Positions 11,287 through 26,200 of a stretch of DNA of 64,000 nt are shown here, piece after piece; the stretch's first letter is position 1; every line of letters begins with the position of its first letter. The stretch lies in the NCBI GenBank assembly GCA_026874595.1, contig CM049310.1:40055558-40119557 (forward strand), given 5' to 3'. Below the pieces are notes generated by a model. That model was not told the DNA's origin. It made no database searches and saw only the letters and a program-made list of their open reading frames with translations. The stretch is from Sipunculus nudus. Lineage: Eukaryota; Annelida; Sipuncula; Golfingiida; Sipunculidae. A program made the translations under genes and the position numbers.

Positions 11287-14200
11287 ATCCCTAATTGCCT
11301 CCCTTCCTCCCTCCATCCCATTCTGTTGACAGGTACTATAAACTAGATACATTAGCTATAAATGTTGATGCAATTTAGAAATGTGAATCAACTGAAATAT
11401 TCACAATCACATGTATGTTATACTGTAAATTTATAGTAACATTCAGAAACTTGGATTAAAATTATGTAATGAAAAAAAGGAATAAATGCAAATATTGTTA
11501 ACTTTTTCTTGACTCAGTAGAATGGGGAAAAAAATTATTTGCTTTGTTTCTCCATCTTTCTGTCTGTTTTAAATATTTAATGTTCATGAATAAACTTTTT
11601 TTTTATAAGCACTGTTGAATTAAATTTCATATCCTGTATGTATATGCAAGGGTGTTGCATCTCTCACCATCCCCTTCTTCATCCCACTCAGGCTTTGCTC
11701 CTTGGCACTGTGAACAATAGTTCTATGGCTATAGCATAAAATTTAATAATTAAAGAAAATATCTACAGAGAGACAGAGGCATTGTAACTCTGATCATAAC
11801 ACAACCCCCCCCCCCCCATCAAGTCATTGCACCTGTGGAATGGGGACGTTATGGCAACTGTATACATATCATAAAATTGATAAAAAAGGTTTACCAAATA
11901 AATTGGATCTCATCAGACAAATGTGTGAACTGTTGAACTGTCAACAGCTTATCAAAAAGGTAACCAGTGGAAAGGCATGGTCAGGTCTCAAATATTATTT
12001 GCAACATTTTCTTCAATCATATAAACCAACCATGGCCCAGATTACCTCTTCCTCTCAAACATTATCTACATTTCATCATATTTTTAAGATTTTTACCTTC
12101 CAGGTGGTTCAGTCCTGTTGACCATTTGTCCATAGGTACCTATGTACATGCCAGAAATTATGTCAATATTGTGTAAAATGTAGACGTGAGGGGCATCAAA
12201 ATAATGCACCTTGTCAAGACCGATCTTGTCAAGATATTATGTCATACAGTCACAAATTCATAAATCCCCTTATCAGCATAGTTAATCATAGCCTTGTATA
12301 TGTCAAATTGAACTCTTCCATACACTATAGATCCTTCAACAAATAGCCTTATCATCATTATACCACTGCTAAGCATACTCTCATTGCATTCATATTTGCT
12401 CAAATAAATTGCTTTTTTCGACCCCTCCCAAATAAATAAAAAATAAACCACTATATTTTACTCCATATTAATCCATCAGTCAGGTGATTTCATATATCAT
12501 TTACTCACATATTACATTATATTCCTTTATAAAACCCAACATGACCATGATATTCTAAGCTTTATCTACTCAATATAGTATTACAACGGTGATACATTTA
12601 TAGTCCAATCATGATCAGCTGAGCGCCGTGACCAATGGGTCCCTTGTTATTTGTGACCTGCATATATGAGAAAGTTTTAGAATTTAAGTTTTATTTAAGA
12701 AGGAAAGATTGCAATTGTCATAAAGCTTTTAGACAATTTTCTTGTAGTTAATTTGATTTTAACACAATAAAAAATGACGATCCCTTACTCAGATTCTAAA
12801 ATAAAGCACTTTTAAAAATGAGAATTATTTGTATCAAATAATTTGAAAATAATTTTAAATGTCATGAGAAATTTAATTAATATTTGTTGAACAAATGTAA
12901 CTTATGTTCTATAAGAAAAAAGGCAGTGCCAGGTTGAAAATGATGAACACTTCACGGGGTCTAATATTTTTTTAAGTGAAGAGGTTTGAGTCAGGGAACC
13001 AGCCTTTAAAGGGGGGCTTCCTAAGTGCAGGAGCAACCCAGACACATTTTAAACATATTTGGGAGTTAAAATTAAATCAGGCATCCAAACTAGTGTCATG
13101 ACTCCTAGGCCCCATCAGTTGATTAAAAAAAGACCTGTGATTCATGTTCTCATGGCTGAACTAGTGACAAACAAGAGATGTACATTTGGTTATTGCTGTA
13201 TTAAACCATTGTAAGACTGGCACAAGATTGTCTGCTGTTGATTTTAGACAATTTACTTCAAGTGACTTCCTGTGACAAAGGAAATATTAACCAATATAAT
13301 GTTGTCACGGAAGTTCAATTCCAAACAAAATCCATGCATACTTAAAGAGGTCATAGGTCACCAGAATTTGGTGGCCTGTGATGACTTAACAAAATTCTGA
13401 TGGATCGTCATAAAACTCATTGTGAATATCAACCAATACAGTTTCCCTCCTGATTTAAATTCTCTACAAAATTCACTCATAATTAAAAAGGTCAGAGGTT
13501 ACAACACGTAAGACAGGCATATTATGCACCATCTGCAGTGCTCTTGTTAGTCATGATAATTGGTCTTATTTTGACAATAAGTGTAAATATTTAGTGATCA
13601 TTAAAGTGTTCTGTCTTTTCAGGATGGTGCTGGGTACTGCCATGATACATTTATCCTACACTCACATCTGGAGGATAATTTATGATTATGGCAGCTGGAA
13701 GATGGACATAACAGGGTAGGTACAGTTGTCAAAAGATTATCATTATTATTATTACTAGTGATGTACCCTCGATTCCGACCCGCAACTTGCAACATCTACT
13801 TTTTAGTCTGTATGCAAAATGGCAGCCCCCATGAGTAGTGTTGAAAATAAGATTCTATTGCTCTCCCTTGTAAATTGATGTTGCTGCATTAAAAGTGCAA
13901 TGTCCTAAAATGAAGTCAGATAGATTAACAAATTTACCACATATGTAAAGATGTTTATAAGTTGGAGAATTGAATTGAGTGATCTTTAAGTGAGATATAA
14001 AAGTGGTTAAGTGTCTGTATTCTTAATATAACCATGGGTCATGAAAGGTCTGTTTGCCAAAATACAGGGATCAAAATTTATGTTTTAAAGTTCATGAAAA
14101 GTTATAACTATCAAAAAGTTTTAAAAAAGATGAAATTGTATTTTCTAACACTTGGAATTCTTTCATCAGTGATCTTAATTTCATCGTAATATTAGAAATA

Positions 14201-17200
14201 AATAAGGATTTTTAATTCAACAACTTTAGGACTTTCCTCAGTCATCAAATGAATATAAGAGATGAACATTTAACTACTGCATGTACTGTTGGTGATCTTG
14301 GAATTCATAATTGAAGTAACCATGAAATCTTCATAAATGTAATATATAAGCATTTCAACTGTTCTTCCTATGGGACATCTCTGGGTGAGTTCATGTTTGG
14401 TTAATTGGGTTTTCCAGTGACAGACATCACCAGCTGGACACAAAGTTGGCATAGTTTCTGATAGATGGCACTGACTGTTTTAGACCCTTCTAAAAATAAT
14501 GTGAAATTCCCCAGGCTTTTTGAGAAAACATAGAAAATAGTCCCTTAGGACACATTTGGCATCGTTAAAGACACTGTAAGAACAACATGGGTAATGCTAA
14601 GGTATGGTCACAGAGCAGTTGCTTGACAGAGATCTAGTGCCACAACCCTAAATTATAATATAATTGAACATTAATAACTGCATTGCATAGTTCCAGCACT
14701 CAGGTAAAGTTTGACAATGTCAGCAGTCAGCCAGCTGCATGATATCTGCTCTCTCTCTTTTGGACTAAAGTGGGGAAATTTGAAGAATTTTACACTTTTT
14801 AAGAGGGTTTATATTTTAAAAACTTTGGATGTGAAAAGCATGTCATGGACTAATATTTACTCTTTAGGCTGTGTTTTTCAGGCCACTAATGATTAGTACA
14901 CAGCGCGTCACCAGCATGGCCTTCAGCTTACACGACGGTCTTTATCGGAAGGAAGACAAGCTGTCAGCAGACCAGAAGAAACATGCAATCAGGTAAAAGG
15001 CAGGAAAATCAAGATGTGAACCCATGTGTGGCATCTGATTAAAACAGACATTGGCAGAAATTTGCAGTGCATTTAACTAATTGTTTGGCTGATGAAGATC
15101 AGAGGGTTATGAAACACTGATGAAACTTATAAAACCAAATGATTTCTCTATAAGATTCTATCCATCATTGGCAATTTAATTTTGCAGAGGTTTATAAATT
15201 GGCTGATGGGCCTTCTAAATGTAATATTTGGGTGGATATATCCACTGTTTGTTGCTTTCTTGGTGTGAATTTACAGTCATGCCTATGCTTGATCTTGGAT
15301 CCTCATTTGCCCAGGAACAAGTATATTTAATCTTCACAGTCACATCTGTCTTTGCTCTTTGGCCCTCAATTGCCCAGGAACAAGTATATTTAATCTTCAC
15401 AGTCACATCTGTCTTTGCTCTTTGGCCCTCAATTGCCCAGGAACAAGTATATTTAATCTTCACAGACACATCTGTCTTTGCTCATGGGCCCTCATTTGCC
15501 CAGGAACAAGTATATTTAATCTTCACAGACACATCTGTCTTTGCTCTTGGGCCCTCATTTGCCCAGGAACAAGTATATTTAATCTTCACAGTTACATCTG
15601 TGTAATAAAATCCAAAGTGAGTTTGATGTTGACCTTATTGCTTACCTTTCTAGTTTTTCAGGAAATTACTAAGTCTGTTAGCAATCTCGATTAGTGTAAT
15701 GAACTTACAGGAAGTTTTGTGTTGATCTTAATATTTAGTAGTTTTATTTTCCAGGAAACATCCAAGTCTGTTGGAGATCTTGAGCTATGTAATGAACTTC
15801 CAGGGAGTCCTGTGTGGGCCTTTATGTTTCTTTAATGATTACCAAGATTTCATTACAGGGAAAAGTTTTGAAAAAGATCAGGTTAGTAAATTATTTGCTG
15901 TAGCATTTTGCACCTTTAATCCATTTATTTGTAAAACCTGAACAAATTTAATTAACACCTTAACAATAAAGTAAATATATAAAAACTTTGTTTTGTTGCC
16001 TGCGTTTAGAAACTGAAATATTGCTTAAAAGAAGAAATGAGATTACCAACTATTGAAATAATTGTTTGGACAGGTACCAAAGAATATGCTTGGAAATTAT
16101 ATAGTACCCTGTTTTTCCATTTTATAAATTTTCATTTTCTGTTTAAATAAAATCAAGAATCTATAATTTTCTGTTTTATCTTAAAGTTTCTTTAAGTTTA
16201 TCTTTAAGTGATTTTTTACCACCACATGATCTCAGATTTACAGGTACAGGCTTTGCACCACATGCAATTTGTTTAGATATGTTGTCAGTAATTAACTTGT
16301 TTGTTCCACATTCCTCTATCAAGAATGAGCATGAATCATGTTGTTATATGTGGGGTTTCAGTCCTACTTTTGTCGTACTTATCCTTGTATTTTCCTACAT
16401 TTTCCCTACTTTTTATACGCCCATATTGACGGGACGTATTGTGGTATACCCATGGTCCTTCCTTCGTCTGTCCTTTTTAACTTTTAGTGTTGCCAAGATA
16501 ACTTACTAGGACTTTGACGGATTTTCACAAAACTTACTATAACTAAGTATCAATAGATTATCTCAACTGAGTTAGATTATGGGCAAAATCCACGCATATT
16601 TAATGAGGTCAGGGGTCACAAGGCCACTTTGTGGTGTCACCAAAACAGCTTATCAGGAATTTTTGGGAATTTTGATGAAGCTCAACAGAAAAATAAACCA
16701 ATATAATATATCTTGTCTATGTTGGATTCCTGGCAAAATCCAGTCATATAGAATGAGGTCACCAGACTTTGGTGGCACCATGGTGACTTACCAAAAATCT
16801 TTTGGATGTTCATGAAACTCATTATAAATATTAAACAATACAGTCCCCACCTGAATTTAATTCCCAGCAAAATTCATGCTTAGTAAATGAGTTAAGAAGT
16901 TACCAGACAAGATTATTATACATGTTTGCAGTGATCCTGTTTTCCTTATTTCCTGTCCTATTTTGGACTACTTTTTCTTGAGTGTGCGCTTGAGAGCCTA
17001 TGCTTGGCATATGGAAGATGGCATTGAATTTGTTATATATTTGAAAACAGCTGTATACTAAAGCCTAGGTCTCATTTACCTTGTCCATCTATTGTGTCTC
17101 ATAGTTCAGTCATGGCAAGCCAGAATGTGGCAGTGTCTGGAATGAACTTGATGAAATTGAAGCCTGTGTTCTTGTGATATTCGTGGTATGTTCTTCCCAT

Positions 17201-20200
17201 GATATTTTGTGTTCATTGATGGTCCTGCTATGGCATTGTAATGGTTATAACCACATTCTCCTACGTTAAAATGTGGTTTGCCGTAGGAGAATGTGGGTAG
17301 GTCAAGTTCTTCCTAGTGCTCACCACATTCTTGCTACAGTACTTTTATTATTAACCTGGTTCACTCAGGGCAGTCTCATGGCTGCATCATGGTAACCATA
17401 TTCAGTCACATTTTCCTACTGTGTCCTATGGCAATGGAATTTGTTCTGGGGTGATGAGAATTTACTATGGCCAAGCTCCCAGAGTTTTACACGCCAAATC
17501 AGTTTCATTCAGAGTGCCAGGGACGACGTTCTGTTTGTTTGTTTTGAACATTTCAAAGAGAACTTGGACCCCACACGACCACCCACATTCATTCCCATCT
17601 CACTACGGTGTCCTACAATAAAGGCCACCTCCTTCCAAGTCCTCCCATGACCTACAAGAACTTAGTGAACTGTAGACAGAATTTTGTGAGACCTAGGCTT
17701 TAGGAATACTTAATAAGTGTTCTATATCTGTTTTCTAACATGTGTGTTTTCTTTTGTTTTTAAGGAGAAGGCAAAAGAGGAGCTGACCCCAAAGGTAGTG
17801 CTTGTGAAAAATTGATAGGGATCTTAATTAATGCTTAATATGCATTGCATTGTATAACAGTATTATATAGTTGAAGCATAAATTGTTTCATTAAATAATC
17901 ATTAGATGTTGTTTATAAATATGCACCTGAACTTGAATACCCTTGTAAATTTGTATCAAAGTAATAATATATCTTAACAAATTTATTACTTGGAGAGCAA
18001 CTAAAGATTGAAATGGTAGCTCCAAAATTATGATTCTAGAAATGCTTAAAAGCAAAAGATCATATTTCTAACACTCTATTCATATATATCTCTTAGTATG
18101 ATATTTCTAGTTTTTGTCATTTATGAAAGTCTTCATTATAAGCAGAAGATACAAATCGAGTTTAAAGCAAATTTTTTTATCAGATTTGTGAAACATTTAG
18201 TTGAACATGAACATTTGACTGAGACATGCAAGAGGTCTTTATAACCAAGTAAACAAGTATATTATAGTCTTCATTCATTAGCATTAACTGTCTTAAAAGT
18301 ACACAAAAATATTCACTTTAAACAATATAATGATATTTATTTGTATTTTTGTTACAGGTTATTGTGGTAGAAAAACTTGTTACATCAGTCAGCTGTTTGA
18401 CAGCCTTTCTTACACTTGGTCCAATATTCCCCAAGCCATTGAATGCAGGTAGGGGAGGTTTATACTGCAGTTTAATATAATGTAAACAGCTCAATTCAGT
18501 ATGTTCATTACTTTGTGGCAAAGGAATATAAAGTTAAGGAACATGATCAGGATATGAAACATTATTTTTTCACACTATCAGTTCAGTTTTGCTTTATACA
18601 AAAAGTTCCCAGCAAAACCATCCCAGCACACAGTCTCAGTACCTTGCATATGGCTGTTTAACACCTTGTTATGGCTCTAGTGGTAAACACAGTCCACGTG
18701 TGTCTGTTTACCATAACAAGGTCATCTGACTGGAAGTCCGATTATGAGCAGCAGTGTTTCAGCCAGTGGGAACACGTATTACATTTAGGGCCAAGTCAGT
18801 CAGGGCATCTCCTGATTGACATGTGTTGTGGTCCGATCAATGCATGCGCTGTGTAGGCACCTGTGATCGTGCCTGGTCCACTGTTTTTAACACTCATTTA
18901 CAGGAGTAAGCAAATGTTTTCAGGGCAATATTTTGGCAGGTACAAACTTATTTTAAAGGGATAAAGCTATTTTTCCAGTTAATTCAACATGCTTTATAGG
19001 TGATTAGGCATTATAACACTTCACGTAGACAAAGGCATTTTCTGCTGCACAATGTAAGTGAAATTTATCCAGTCTTAAATGTAGTTTAACATAAGAATTT
19101 TTGTATAAAATTTTTTGTTAGATTAGGCCTCATGTAAGGTTGCCACTGAACATGAGAAAGAACATAAAAGTGATTTTTAATAAAAAGGTTAAGGTAAGGT
19201 TTTATAGTCTGATTTCAGTGGCCATATCAGTCATCCAACTTTACACTTGGCCTTCCTGGTCTGTTCATTCTGGTATCTTATACAGTGTACAAACAAAGCA
19301 GCCACACCAGGTGTTATGAGGTTATACCTTCTACATTTGCCTCACACCCTTGGCCAGTACACATTCACTCCTGGATGCAGAGAGCACACTCTCATTTTAA
19401 AGACTTTGGATGGAAGTCTTAGCATGGAAATTGGTCAGAATGGGACACAAACCCTCAACCATGCAGTCACAAGTCCAGCTCCCTAACCGTTACCCAGCCA
19501 TACTCCAAGTGGTTTATTGCTGACATACTTTTACACTGTGCGTTTACTTCATGCAGAGATGTCACATATTTATGTTATATTGTATATTTTACAGACAAGA
19601 AATTCATCTCCTCAAACACATTCATACAACGGATTCTGTTCCTGTTGATATCAGTGTTCCTCGCTCGAGCCAAGTATTATTTTGCATGGAAATTAGGTAA
19701 ATCAATCTTTCTATCAGTGACATTAAATGTTGTTATTTATTGTTAAGGAATATACTTCATAATGATATGAATACACAAAGTTCCAAAATGGAAATTTTCA
19801 CTTGAAAAAAATGACTGTGATATATATATGTGTTTTCATGCAAGTATGTAATTTTTCAGGAGTGTGGGGTGTACCTGGTAACAGTATTGTTCTAACAGCT
19901 GGTTCCGTTGTGTGATTTGTTTTCTACTATAATGCTCTGATCATAATATTAATAGTTTTATAGTAATTAAACAATGATCATTTTGCTAACATCAGAAAAA
20001 CACACATGCCAGCCCTATTCAAATCTGAAATTACATTCATCAGAAATATTAAGCATGAGATATAAAACAATTGGTTACAGGGTCTTTGGAATATGGAAAA
20101 ATTTGGCAAATATGTAGTCACTGGTAAAATAAAACAAAGCAAATGTTATTTTATACAGATGTTTTAATGTGTATTGTGAAAATTCTAGGTCACTGGAAAA

Positions 20201-23200
20201 ATAAACGGAAAACAAGTATTAATTTTATATAGATGTTAAAATTACATATATATCCACAGGTGAGGCTGTGAATAATGCATCTGGTCTTGGGTTCAACGGG
20301 TACACAGATGAGGGGAAGGCCAAATGGGATCTTGTGGATAATGTCAGGGTGAAGGATATTGAAGTAAGTGAGGGCAGTGTTTCTTTATTTCCTCTGTATA
20401 ATATCTTATCCAATAATAAGGTTACAGAGCCTGCTCTTCCCTCAGTCATCCAGATTTTATTGACATTTAAGCACTGACACTATGATTAGCTTAATATTTG
20501 CCAAGTTTAAATTTTCACAGTTTTTTTTTCCATTTTCAGTGTTTTTGCAGCAGTTTTGTTTTCATGATCTGACCATCCAGAAGCTTATACAGAGAATATT
20601 GAAACACACATTATTCCATTGTGAATGGAACAAGTACTGGACATTTGTTATTGAAAAAAATTAAGAAAAATCTATCAGTCTTTGATATACAGGTAGCATA
20701 AACAATATTTATATGTTTATAATACCCACCCTTTGCCTTTAACTTTGAGTATTCTTCCACCCTTATTGAACCCTGATAGGTTTAGAACAATATTTATATG
20801 TTTATAATACCCACCCTTTGCCTTTAACTTTGAGTATTCTTCCATCCTTATTGAACCGTGATAGGTTTATTTCTTCCAGTATCTGAAACCACTTATGGGG
20901 ACTGCCATTATTTGTACATACTGAAAATTGAATGTCACAAGTCGTATGTAGAAATTATAGGTATACCACTAGTTTATTGAGCTCCCCCTTACTGTAATCA
21001 TCACTGGTGCAGAATAATACCTTCAGAATGGAAACGGTCATTAATGTATCTATATTAATATATTTCTGTTTATTTTTACTCATGCAGACATCAACTAGCT
21101 TCAGGGGGATTGTTGAAAACTGGAACTGCCAGACAGCCCTCTGGTTACGTAGAACATCGTATGATAGACTACCCTTCCAAAAGACGCTATTAACATACAT
21201 ATTAAGTGCAATGTGGCATGGCTTTTATCCTGGTTACTATATGAGTTTCTGTGGAGGAGCGTTGGTTACAATAGCTGCCAGGCTGGTAAGTACCTTTAGC
21301 CAAAAAAATGGATAATTGCCATTATTTTCTATTTATATTCCATTAGTTTACCATTTATTTCACAAATACCATTGAAACTGCATTGGTTTTCCATTATTTC
21401 CTAGAAGCATTTTGCTTAACCATTAATTTTTACCATTGAATTCCATTTATTTGAATTACAGGAATAACAATGGTCAAGATAGATCAAATTTTCAGAAGAA
21501 ACCTTTGCTTTTCTATTCAAATGTCCTTTTTATTTCCAGCCTACTGTAATGTCTACTTGAATTCGTACAGGAAAAAATAATTATTTTTCTCATTGTGTGA
21601 ATTATTATATGTAAAATATGAAAATTTAGAATACTGCAGGAGAGAAGATCATTTGACACCTGAGAACCAGCAATGGGCGATAATAGAGGATGTACAGCAA
21701 ATCTCATGTTAATTATTATTTAACGCTGCTGGTGACGAAAAAGATATCCAATATATCCCGTAACTGGCATTTTATAAACCTGTGTTTTATATATATATAA
21801 TAAACAGGGTTTTAGCCGCGCCGGTCGGGGGTTACCGGGACGGCCTGTACTGCCGGCCAGAACAAACTAAACATTTGTAACCCACAGACCGGCACAAAAG
21901 ATCAAAAAGAACGTAAAAAATCCAGCTACCGCCGATAGGACTTCAGTAATTTATTACCCCAAACTGTTAAATTTGTACCTCATTAGTATGTTAACAACGG
22001 AAAATTCTATAAGATTTTTACAGCGGGAAAAAAAATAAAATTATTTCACAGACATTACCGGGATTTATCAAATATAAACTCCTGAAGACAGCAGTATATC
22101 CTTTGAAGTTGCGGCTCAAAGCACTCTGATGATCTCCATTTAACCTTTGATGTCTTGTAGCACCAGGTCATGCCTGTGATCAGTGGTCCGTGCGAGGTTT
22201 GTCACAAGTGGATTACTAGTATATGATCATCACCTAATGTGATTTTGTCCCACTTACAAACCCTTCTTTTCTATTATTAAGTAAACAAAATATTATCGAT
22301 TACACCACATTTTTTACCTCCAGATCTATTGTTCAGATCACATTCATGTTGTAACAAGTCTGAAGCAAAGATGGCCCATCGGTATCAGTTAAGTGACAGT
22401 TTTTGCTATTTACATACATGAAGTCGCAAATCTGATAAAATTGTTCCGATAAATTATCATGCTACTGCCACGCACTAGGACATTAAGATGTGTTGATATC
22501 AGGTGAACAGCATCGACAATTGATTCATCTCCGCATGCAAAGCCGTTTTAATCATAGCTACAATTATTGTTCATACGGACCACCAGTGGTCACCGGAAAT
22601 AGCTAATATTGGCACAGTATGTTGGTGTACGAATTCATATATGTATTATAGAAAAATATGTTTCAGGAAATTTATAGTGTGCGAACTAATGAAGGATACG
22701 AACTGATGTAGACATTACAGTATTTTTTTCCTCTTCTAAAAGATAAATTTCTGCTCTGTTACTGGATATCTGAGATCATTGAAACACCATTTCATATCCA
22801 TTTTTCTGAGGACATAGCATTAAAATCAGATGATTGTTGTCTGTAGTGTATGTTAACAGCTTGTTTACAGCTGCATAGTACATGCATGTATATGTTCCAG
22901 CAGCATATAAATCATTGTGACATGTGAGATGATGATCGTAACATATTACATATACACTTAAACCTAAATATTACAACCGTCAGTAGGATCTTGATAAAGT
23001 GGAAGCATTTTCGTGGTGGTTATTCTAAGTTAGGTCTGAAAAAAAGAGCAAAAAAGAATTGGGAAAATTAAAAAGTGGTTGTTATGTGGAAGTAGGTGTT
23101 AAACCAAGGTGGTTGTTAAGCTAGGTTTACTGTATATGATACTTATACAAAAAAATTGTCTCCCAGAGTTCTGCAGGAAGACCTTGAATCGAAAGCTGGA

Positions 23201-26200
23201 TTATGATGTAAAATTTTCAGATATGGTAAAATACACTTAAACAGATAGATAGAAAACAGCTTTAATACAGTGAAACCCTGGACTGTGGACACGACTGTGG
23301 ACTCCCCAGAATATGGGACAGTCTTTGGACCAACCAAATATTTTTTCACTATTTAAAGAACCAAAGAACCTTATTTTAAAAATATTGGTGATTCACAGAA
23401 AGCTTCAGTCCTTTCACCTTAGGCTAAAAGCCAGATTTCCCCCTTTTTTAGCTCAGCTGACTATAAGTCATCTGAGCTATAGTCGTGGTCCTTTGTCCGT
23501 CGTCCGGCCATCCATCCGTTAACAGGGCACCTTTAAAAACTGTTGGACCTACGATTCCAAAATTTTGCATAATATTAGATGTCCCCAAAATCTCCTACCA
23601 TAACGAAAATTGGGTCATTAGAACTTCGTTCCTTGGAGACATTAAGGATAATCCTCCGTTTTCCATGAATAAGCCATTGTTACACTTCAAGGCTGCCTAA
23701 TATCAAAACCACTGATCTGTTTTTGATCATATTTAGTATTCATATTCTTCCATACATTTTCTATGAACATACAAAAAATTAGGTCAGTGTTGGATCTTAT
23801 TTTGAAGTTATGGGCCAAAATATAATGCAATTTTTAAAAAAATCAGGAAATGTATTTACTCACCTGACATGAGAATTGTTGAAGCTAGAGACTTTTTTTC
23901 AGGAATATAACTTTATTTAATCAAGATTCAATTGTTTACCCAAAATTAGATCTGAATTTTGCAAATTTTTCAAGTTATTAGCATAAATAAAAATCAGTAC
24001 CTTAAATTTTGTCCAACTTTGGCAATGGCACGTTTTTTCCCTGTAAGCACTGTTGATTTAATTTTCACAGCATATATATATAAGGATTTAATCTTTTAAA
24101 ATCCAAAATTTCAAAGAAATCGATTGAAAAGAATAGCTTTTATTCATGTTTTCATACACCATGTCAAGTGTTGTTTACATCTAATCCACCTAGTAGTACA
24201 GCCTTCACTTGCATTATGTAACCCACCCCAGGCTGCTTGCCTTGGCCCAGCTTGGCCACTACTAGCAGGCTTCCCCTCTGCCGTGCACTCACCCCCCCCC
24301 CAGCTGGTGCATAAACTAGATGAATGTTATAATTTTCTGTATTTTATTTTATTCTTGGACCTGCTACATTTTAAATTTTGTATTGTACCACCAGGGCTAC
24401 AATGATTAAAGTGCACATTTAATTGTGTCCACAAAGTGGTGTATTGCTATGAAAGTGTGGATTTTCATCAGATAAGTAATTCCTTACTTCAGAAGAGTTA
24501 AAACTTCACCATGTGTGAAATTGACTATTGATTCCAGTAATAAACTAGAATACGGGTAGTCGACAAGCGACTACTTGTATCCGCCTAAATCAGAGTGGAA
24601 CGGGTGAAGTGTTGCATATTAGCATGGATGTCTGCAGCCAAATTGTGTATGTAGGTTGCGCTACCTACGAAAAAATCCAGAAAGCTCTATACACATGCAA
24701 AACTTTGGCCCAATCGGTCAAACGGTTCCCAAGATATGAGCTTGGATATCTGCTGCATAAACTAGAATGCAGGTGGCGCCACCTGTCATAAAATCAAGAG
24801 AGCTGTCGGGGATGTATAAACTTGCAAAATTTTAGGCAGATATGTCAAACCACTACCGAGATATGAGTGATTTTATCCCATGGCAGACAAACAGATGGGA
24901 GCTGTGCAAACATGGCTGCAGGTGGCGCCACCAGTTTTGCATATGATAAAGAGCTATGTGAGATTTATACACATGCAAAATTTTGGCCCAATCGGTCAAA
25001 CGGTTCCCTAGATATGAGCTTGGATGTCTGCAGCGTAAACTTGATTGTAGGTGGCGCCACCTGTCATAAAATCAGAAAAGCTATCCAGGATGTATAAGCA
25101 TGCCGAATTTCAGGTGAATTAGTCAAACCACTGCAGAGATATGAGTGATTTTAACCCAAGGCAGACGAACAGATGGACACTGTGCAAACATGGTTGCAGG
25201 TGGTGCCACCATTTTCGGTGTATGTTATAAAGCTCTCCAAGGGCTACATTTGTGCAAAAAAATTTTCCTGTTCGGTCAACGGTTCCTGAGATATGAGCTT
25301 GGATGTCTGCAGCGTAAACGTGAATGTAGGTTGCGCCACCTGTCATAAAATCAGAAAAGCTATCCAGGATGTATACGCATGCCCAATTTCAGGTGAATTA
25401 GTCAAGTCACTGCAGAGATATGAGTGATTTTAACCCAAGGCAGACAAACAGATGGACACTGTGCAAACATGGTTGCAGGTGGCGCCACCATTTTTGGTGT
25501 ATGTTATAAAGCTCTCTGAGGGCTACATTTGTGCAAAAAAATTTTCCTGATCGGTCAAACGGTTCCAGAGATATGTGGGTTTATGTGTGGAAACAGACGC
25601 ACAAACGGACGCAGAGCGCAAAGGAAAGGTCAGAGTCAAAACAAAATCGGGGCGCAGCAGTTCACATGTGACCCGAACATAATCCCGGGTTTCGGAAAAT
25701 TCCGCCCAGCGGTTACGGAGGAGTTCTCCGGACACCTACGCGGCCGCGTTTTGGCGGATACAATTAAAGCTGAGATAGTAATTTGCACAATGATATTGTT
25801 TGTCCCTCATTCAACCAACAGTGTGTATACTTATACTTGTATATTTATTTAGAACTTTACTATAACCAAGTAGGAGGGCCCCATTCCTCTTAGCTTCTCA
25901 TATTCTTATATAAATGAAAAACATTACAATAGAATATTTTGCATTTGCAAAAATTTCAAACTTCAGCTGAGCGCCGTGATCCATGGGTCCCTTGTTATTT
26001 GTTATTATTTACAAATTTATATGTCAGTTCAGTTTTTTTTGCAATTGTTTGTCTAAAGTACTTAAAATCAGATTTTTGATAAATGAAATAATACATAATA
26101 AATATGAATTTATTTTGTATGATGATTACATAATTATAATTTATATGTGGTCTGTACAGGAAAGCTTTTATTTTCCTGATATTTCAGGTAAGAAGAAACA

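Larger units (their letters stand above)
4420..13622. other. 9.2-kb MBOAT intron, filled with mobile-element sequence
   Basis: There is no coding exon in this stretch. It holds a MITE (7152-7532), a 4-kb Helitron-like repeat (8666-12648), a related fragment (13270-13548), a 16-base C run at 5599-5614, and a degenerate tRNA-like stretch on the minus strand near 5500-5570 (TGATGGTTAAGG ... GGTCCCCAGTAC) that may be an old SINE. The rest is AT-rich without a recognisable feature. Confidence 0.7.
21286..26187. other. 4.9-kb MBOAT intron
   Basis: It holds the family A copy 2 element with its family B block (23450-25996). It also holds a CpG-rich stretch at about 21805-21980 that begins after CAGGGTTTTAGCCGCGCC and looks unlike the flanks; it may be a fragment of an unidentified mobile element. 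The remainder is AT-rich and unremarkable. Confidence 0.6.

Noticed and set aside
15228-15694. Repetitive open frames on both strands
   Set aside because: They are produced by a 63-bp minisatellite in an intron, a multiple of three.
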